Positions 58,636 to 64,000 of a stretch of DNA of 64,000 bases are shown in pieces (position 1 is the first letter of the stretch; each line of letters opens with the position of its first letter). Position numbers and translations under genes: made by a program. Source of the DNA: Posidonia oceanica (lineage: Eukaryota > Streptophyta > Magnoliopsida > Alismatales > Posidoniaceae); NCBI GenBank assembly GCA_037176725.1, contig JAZBRS010000014.1, positions 73,452,501 to 73,516,500 on the forward strand. Reading direction: 5' to 3'. The notes beneath the pieces were generated by a model. It did not search any database and had not been told where the DNA came from. It saw only the letters and a program-made list of their open reading frames with translations.

Positions 58636-59840
58636 CTAACCAGTTCGGGCCTTCTTGGAACTCTTGGTATCATTGAACAGAGGGGCGCCAGGTGGGATCT
58701 TGTTGATGGGCCAGAGCCCTTGTACTTCAGTCGCATACTCAGGAGTGCACCCTGAGCCTTTCATAGCCGCAATGTCTGTCGACTGTATCCCATGACACAT
58801 CAAGTGGGCCAGTTCCGTTGTCAAAGTAGTTGAGCTGAGCGGATAGGACTGAAGAAGCTTGGGTGTTGTGCTGTTGACAAAGGCACCCTGTTGAAAGCCG
58901 AACTGCCGCATGACCCAGATAGGATGATACTCAACACTCTCGGTGAACCCTGGCAGCACAACCAGTCGCATGTCACGAGCGCTGAAGAAGACAGTGAAAG
59001 ATTTAGTAGTGGATGGGATGATGCGCCAGGTTGCCGCATCCTCAGTCAGCTTCGCTAGCTTCTCGTATTCCTTGCAGACGCTCTGAATAGCTCAAGCATG
59101 GCCGCTACCGTAGTAAGTTTTGAAAGCGGATCTCTGTGGGCGTAGAATATCCATCCCCAGGTGTCCAGCCAGCCAAACATGCACCAGGGCCCCGCAGCCA
59201 TGGAAGTGGCGGTAGCGGTGTGAAATGCGGTCCTGTCTGCGATAAGTATCTGCTAGAATTACTGGTGCCAGGCCGATCTGCCGAGTCACCACAGCAAGTG
59301 CAATCTTGGCAACTTCGATTGCAACCTTCATCCGATCGTGACTGAATATTAGCTCCCCTAAGAAGCGGGTAACAAAACCCCGAAGCCACAGTTCATCTCC
59401 AAGCACGGCACGCTTCTTGGCAACTTAATCGAAGTATTCTAGGCGGAGCATGGGCTTAGGCCCGTCGGAGTAGATCAGTCTTTGCTTGCAGTCTACAGTG
59501 GAGAGTCTAGTTAGTTGGCTCAAGACCGCAACATATCTGTCCCGCCTCATGAACACAGTCGGTCCCATAAGCTTGGAAAAGCTGCAGATTCGGCGTACTT
59601 CTTCCAGCGTAGGTGTCAGCTTCGTTCTGCCGAAATGGAAAACATGGTGCGTAGGTTTCCAGAATCTTTGCAGCAGCGCACAGGAGATGTCGGCTCACCG
59701 CTACCTCAGCTGTCTTCAAAAGCCTGAGCGGGATGCCCCACAAACTCAGCTTCTCGCAGTCACTAGCAATGAGTTCGCCGATCCACCCTTGGAGAACCTC
59801 GGAGCAGCACGTCAGGGTTACTAAAGTGGGGAAACCCATT
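58636..59840 (-). pseudogene. DUF7745-like ORF downstream of Tat pol
   Basis: On the minus strand from about 59840 the pieces are LSLWGIPLRLLKTAEVAVS, then (one frameshift) CALLQRFWKPTHHVFHFG and LTPTLEE. After a stop come DELWLRGFVTRFLGELIFSH, IEVAKIALAVVTRQIGLAPV, FHGCGALVHVWLAGHLGMDI, a stop near 59092, and then VVLPGFTESVEYHPIWVMRQ, QSTDIAAMKGSGC, ending at 58636. This is the DUF7745-type protein found in Tat/Ogre-like elements, with FWDPxYRVFxFG...LTPTxEE near its start. Its function is unknown. One frameshift and at least two stops make it dead. In this element it follows pol and precedes the hairpin array. Confidence 0.75.
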
Positions 59841-59944
59841 TGACAGGCAAGGAGGGAGGAAATACTGGTGCTTGAAAGAGGTGTCGGTTGCACAACCCGT
59901 GACTCTAAGTAGAAAACTGGTGCAAAATCTTCAAGTACCTGCAA

Positions 59945-61428
59945 TCAAGGCTGTGGTCCATCAGATCTTACACAGGCACGCAACACTGGCTGTCAAAGAA
60001 GCAGATGCGCATTTCAAAGCCAATAAAGCAGTTAACATGTTAGAGCTAACATTCAGACCACAGAATTCAAGCACATTCAGCCATGCAAAAGGACCTCGCC
60101 TACACGGGGCGAAGTCGCACAAAAAGCACACTTGTCCTTGTCCACATGGAGCGAGGAAACAAGCGAAAGGGACTTTGTCCGTCTGGGGCGAAGTCGCAAA
60201 AGGAGTACACTTGCCCTTGTCCGTACGGAGCGGGGAGACAAGTGAAAGGGACTTCGTCCGCCCGGAGCGAAATCACACAAAGGATGGTTGGTAGTGCCTA
60301 GCTATGCAAGCCTAACGGTCTCTGAGGGACCCCAAAGTGCCGAGGTTGTCCTGCTGCCTCCGAAGTGACCATTCTACCCCTGGCTACTAACATATATTCC
60401 AAACTATTGTGCTGACAGTGATGACCTATCCCAGGGCTTGTGCTGATGCTTGGATTGAGTGGCAGCTGGGCGAGCTGGTGGGAGCTCTGTACCAACGGGC
60501 TGCGGTCCGAAAGCGGTTAACCTGCGCTTAGCGGAAGTACTGTCCCAGTGCCTAGTTGAGCCTTGCAGAGTGGGAGAGAAAGAGCAAAAGGGATGATTAA
60601 TGCTTGATAGATGCATGAATGAGTTATGCTAGATTTCTATTGCCCTCAGTATATGTAGTGCTTGATGCCTGCTGCAAAGGAAATGAGCAGTCTCTCACTC
60701 ATCAGACTCTACTAGGACTCCTAACTGTCGGTGGCACTCCAGAATGGGTAAGAATCTTTTTAGTGTTAAGGTGGTGGTGTGGTGAGAATAGGCTTCATGC
60801 CAAACTCTCGAGGACCTACACCTACTTTTTTCATTTTGTCTTTCTTTTGCTCCTACATAGGCGTGCAGGTTTCCCCTATCCCTGGCTTGGAAGTAATGGG
60901 CGCCTGGTCTGAGGCAGAGGGAGTTGTTGCTAGACAGGGGTGGCTTGGTCCTGTAGGATTTGTGGACTCCCCAGGCACGAACTTCGACTCCTCTCCAAGG
61001 TAAGTTGGAGGGACGGGGCTACACTACTCACCTCTATCTCTAGGGTTGACTTCTATCTTCACCTTCTGTCTTTTTTTTTTCTTTTATGCCCATGCGTAGA
61101 CATGTATTTTCTAGCTTACACTCTCGCTCACACCCTAACATTTTATCTCCCTCTAGAGGTGTAAGTCCTAAGGGATTTGGGCATTTCACCTGTCCTCACT
61201 GAGTGGTGGCTCCCTCATTGGTTAGGACATCTAAGTAGTGTCAGGTGAGGTAGAGTAGACTCTTTACAGAGCAGACAAGCACTTCCGATTTTCGTCATCG
61301 GGCTGTGATTGTAATGCATTTTTTTTTGACTAATAAAGCATGTCAAGTTGAGAATGCATGAAAGTGTTTGAATGGATGGATTGGAACAGAGGAAAAGAAA
61401 GGCTTTGCAAGGTAAGGGCGGCTCCAAG
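59945..61428 (-). other. Spacer between integrase and DUF7745-like ORF
   Basis: Non-coding as far as I can tell. At 60095-60285 there are three copies of a 65-70 bp unit with GGGACTTCGTCCGCCCGGAG-type inverted repeats (TTCGTCC/GGAGCGAA); a related single unit is at about 56360. Polypyrimidine runs occur near 60825 and 61065. Confidence 0.6.
60095..60285. repeat. 65-70 bp tandem repeat with inverted repeats
   Basis: Three units each contain CTTGTCC and GGAGCGA-type arms plus GCGAAGTCGCA. A related copy at 56360-56395 lies on the far side of the DUF7745-like ORF. Confidence 0.8.
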
Positions 61429-64000
61429 CTATTGGTAGTACTTCTTGAGGTAGCATGAGTTGACCAGTTCTGACTGCTCAACCTGGTCAATGTCCTCAAG
61501 GATTGCTACGCTGCCGGAGAAGACCTGCTTAATCACAAAGGGGCTGCGCTAGTTGGGCCAGAATTTGCCTCGACTGTTTGGAAGATGAATGACTTGCAGG
61601 ACCAAATCTTCGGGCTGGAAGCATCTGGGCCTAACCTTCTTCTTGTATGCTCTGGCCACTCACTTCTGATAGCACTAGGCATGATGCATGGCTTGCAGCC
61701 TATGTTCATCAATCAGGTTAGCTGGATGTAGCGGTCTTCGATCCATTCTGCCTCCTCCAGCTCAGCTTCTCGTAGGAATCGCAGTGAGACGATCTCTACT
61801 TCAACAGGCAGCACCGCCTCCATGCCGTACACCAATGAGTACAGGGTTGCTCCTATCGAGGTCTGAACTGATGTCCTATACGCCCATAGCGCGTACGGAA
61901 GCTTGTCGTGCCAGTCCTTAAGAGTTTTTGCGATCTTTTTCAGGATCTTTACAAGGTTCTTGTTGGCAGACTCCACTACGCCATTCATCTGCGATCGATA
62001 ATGCGAGGACCTGTGATGCTTGATCTTGAAGCTCTAAAGATAGTCTTCGATCCTCCTGGCTATGAAGTTCATGCCATTTTCAGAGATGATGGTGTGTAGG
62101 ACCCCATACCGGGCGATGATGTTGTTCCAGATGAATCTCTCGGTCGCCGCAGCTGTGACAGTTTTATAGGTGGCTACTTCCACCCACTTGGTAAAGTAGT
62201 CGATCGCCATGAGGATGAAGCGGTGACCATTGGAGGTTGCAGGATGAATTGCTCCAATAACGTCTATCCCCCAGGTCGAGAAGGGCCATGGCGATGACAT
62301 GCTGTGTAGCTGCTATGGGGGAGTATGAATGAAATTCCCATTGATCTGACAGTTATAGCATCTGCGCACATACTGGCAGCAATCTGCCTCCATGGTTGAC
62401 CAGAAGTAGCCCTGGAGCGTGATCTTCTTGGCTAGCAACACACCGTTCATATGAGGGTCGCAGGTCCCTACGTGGACTTGAAGCATCAGTGTGTCGGCCT
62501 CTCTCTTGCCCATGCAGCGTAGGAGCATCTGATTGTACGATTTCCTGTAAAGATGCCCTGCTCCTTGCACGTATTTTGACGCCAGACGCGCCAAAGTTTT
62601 TCTATCTACCGCTGAGGCATCTGGTGGGAGGCTGTCAGATTCCAGGAAGACCTTAATGTCAAGGTACTATGGTTGCTCTTTTGCTGGATCCGCCTCTTCT
62701 ATGCTTATGCAATGCGCAGGCCGCTCCATGCGGGTGACTGATACGTCCACTACATGGTCTTCAGGTATGTTGAGCCAAGACGCCAAGGCTGCCAGTGCAT
62801 CTGGATATGCGTTCCTCGCTTTGTTCATGTATGTGAAGTGGACACTCTCGAACTCCTCAATGAGCTTAGCAGATGTTCATGATATGGCACGAGCTTTGGA
62901 TCCTTTGTCTTCCAGTCGTCGTTTACCTGGGAGATCACCAACATAGCATCGCTGTGTACGTGCAGCTTCCGCACCTCATGTTCGAGTGCGACTCTTAGTC
63001 CCAGGATGCACGCTTCATATTCAGCTTTGTTGTTGGTGCGTTCAAATGCCAACTTCCTTGCAAAGGGGGTCAGCTGCCCCTGCGGCGTTGCTAATATCGT
63101 GCCTATGCCTCGACCTCTTCTGTTGATGGCGCCATCAAAGTATAGCTGCCATTGCTGCTCGTCTTCAGGGTCCTTCTACTCAGAATCCTCCATGGCAAAC
63201 AGGATGTCCTCATCGAGGAACTGTGTCTGCAGAGGCTGGTATTCAAGCAATGGGAAGTCAGCCAGATGATCTATCATGACCTGCCCCTTCATGGACTTCT
63301 TGGTGATGAAGGTGATGTTATACTGAGAAAGCAACACCTGTCACTTAACGCATCTGCCTACCATGGCTGGCTTCTGGAAGAGGAACTTCATCGAATCATG
63401 CCGGCATAGGAGCAGAACTGGATAGGCCATCATATAATGCCTCAGTCTTTGCGCAGCCCAGACAAGGGATAAGCAGACTTTCTCTATGGTGTTCTACCTG
63501 GCTTCATAGTCATTAAATTTCTTGCTCAGGTAGTAAATGGCTCATTCCTTTCTCCCTGATTCATCATGTTGGCCCAACACTGCGCCCCTGGAATGCTGAG
63601 TGGTAGAGAGGTATAGGAGCAGAGGTCGCCCTGGTGTGGGGGAACCAGGACCGGAGGCTTGATAAGGAGCTGCTTGATCTTGTCAAATGCAACCTGGCGC
63701 TAGTCGCTCCAGTTGATCTATACATTCTTCCTCAGGAGCTTGAAGATAGGTTCGTAGATGGGAGTAAGTTGTGCAATGAACCGACTGATGTATTGCAATC
63801 GCCCCAACAATCTCTAGATCTCATTTTCAATTCTGGAGGGTGGCATTTCCACGATGGCTCTTGCCTTACTCAGGTCCACCTCAATTCCCCTTTGGCTGAC
63901 AATATAACCCAGGAGTTTTCTGGAAGATACGCTGAACACGCACTTGTTGGGGTTGAGGCGGAGCTTGTATTTCCTCAAGCGATCAAAGAGCTTCTTCAGG
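61429..64000 (-). pseudogene. Tat/Ogre-type pol, 3' part (RT end, RNase H, second RNase H, integrase)
   Basis: The polyprotein enters from the right edge on the minus strand. The end of reverse transcriptase (64000 to about 63600) shows LRLNPNKCVFSVSSRKLLGY. The first RNase H (about 63550-63250) is broken; TKKSMKGQVMIDHLADFPL marks its end. A second, archaeal-type RNase H (63180-62825) has YFDGAINRRGRGIG and NNKAEYEACILGL, diagnostic of the Tat lineage. Integrase has an H2C2 zinc finger (62594-62313, HVGTCDPHMNG...CYNCQ), a core with WGIDVIGAI, SENGMNF and NGVVESANKNL, and a C-terminal part ending VNSCYLKKYYQ at 61429. The second catalytic residue of the core is E where D is expected. Several stops and shifts show it is inactive. 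Confidence 0.92.

Overview
This window looks like plant nuclear heterochromatin. I found no intact host protein-coding gene and no functional tRNA or rRNA gene. Almost everything recognisable is a transposable element or its remains. All diagnostic families are those of flowering plants: a Sirevirus-type Ty1/copia element, Tekay-like chromovirus LTRs, Tat/Ogre-type Ty3/gypsy elements with an extra RNase H and a DUF7745-like ORF, MuDR-type and FAR1-type Mutator transposases, tRNA-derived SINEs, a hAT-like MITE, and captured gene pieces including SEC23. I cannot name the species.

Left block (1-10.4 kb). The 3' end of a Tat/Ogre-type LTR (1-1659, carrying a 30-bp minisatellite) sits inside the 3' end of a Tekay-like element (chromodomain 1660-1893, LTR 1954-4085). 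Next come a minus-strand LTR remnant (4086-5578), a decayed minus-strand MuDR-type transposase (5.9-8.35 kb) and a possible processed transcript fragment (9.4-10.1 kb).

Nested block (10.4-24.1 kb). A foldback element with arms of about 460 and 470 bp was hit in its right arm by a SINE and by a Tekay-like LTR element. The latter is now a solo LTR (11395-23780, duplication CATGT). That LTR was in turn entered by a nearly full-length Sirevirus (11809-21672) with gag, pol and an additional 3' ORF.

Mutator-like block (26-44 kb). A FAR1-type transposase pseudogene runs on the plus strand (29.5-34 kb). A second, unrelated ORF family runs towards it on the minus strand (42.6-39.9 kb). Blocks of a GGTAAC-rich short repeat fill the spaces between and around them, which suggests they belonged to one large transposon. 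Later insertions are a Tekay-like solo LTR (29681-32725, duplication ATAAC), a copia solo LTR (38415-39550, duplication AGGAA), a tangle of interleaved inverted repeats with captured gene sequence (35.7-38.1 kb), a 405-bp hAT-like MITE inside another foldback (27.6-28.7 kb) and a SINE (44 kb).

Right block (44-64 kb). A SEC23 fragment (45.2-45.7 kb) is followed by the 3' half of a minus-strand Tat element. Read from the right edge it has the end of reverse transcriptase, two RNase H regions, integrase (to 61.43 kb), a DUF7745-like ORF (59.8-58.6 kb), a hairpin-rich 3' UTR, a polypurine tract (55.45 kb) and the 3' LTR (55436-47649). Within that LTR lies a 5.09-kb solo LTR (48710-53801, duplication ACGGC) of the same family as the one at the left edge.

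The most unusual signal is in the 3' UTR at 56.44-57.93 kb. About 45 tandem copies of a short inverted repeat carry three different stem sequences, and in nearly all copies both arms change together. Related short-stem palindromes recur in other LTRs of the window.
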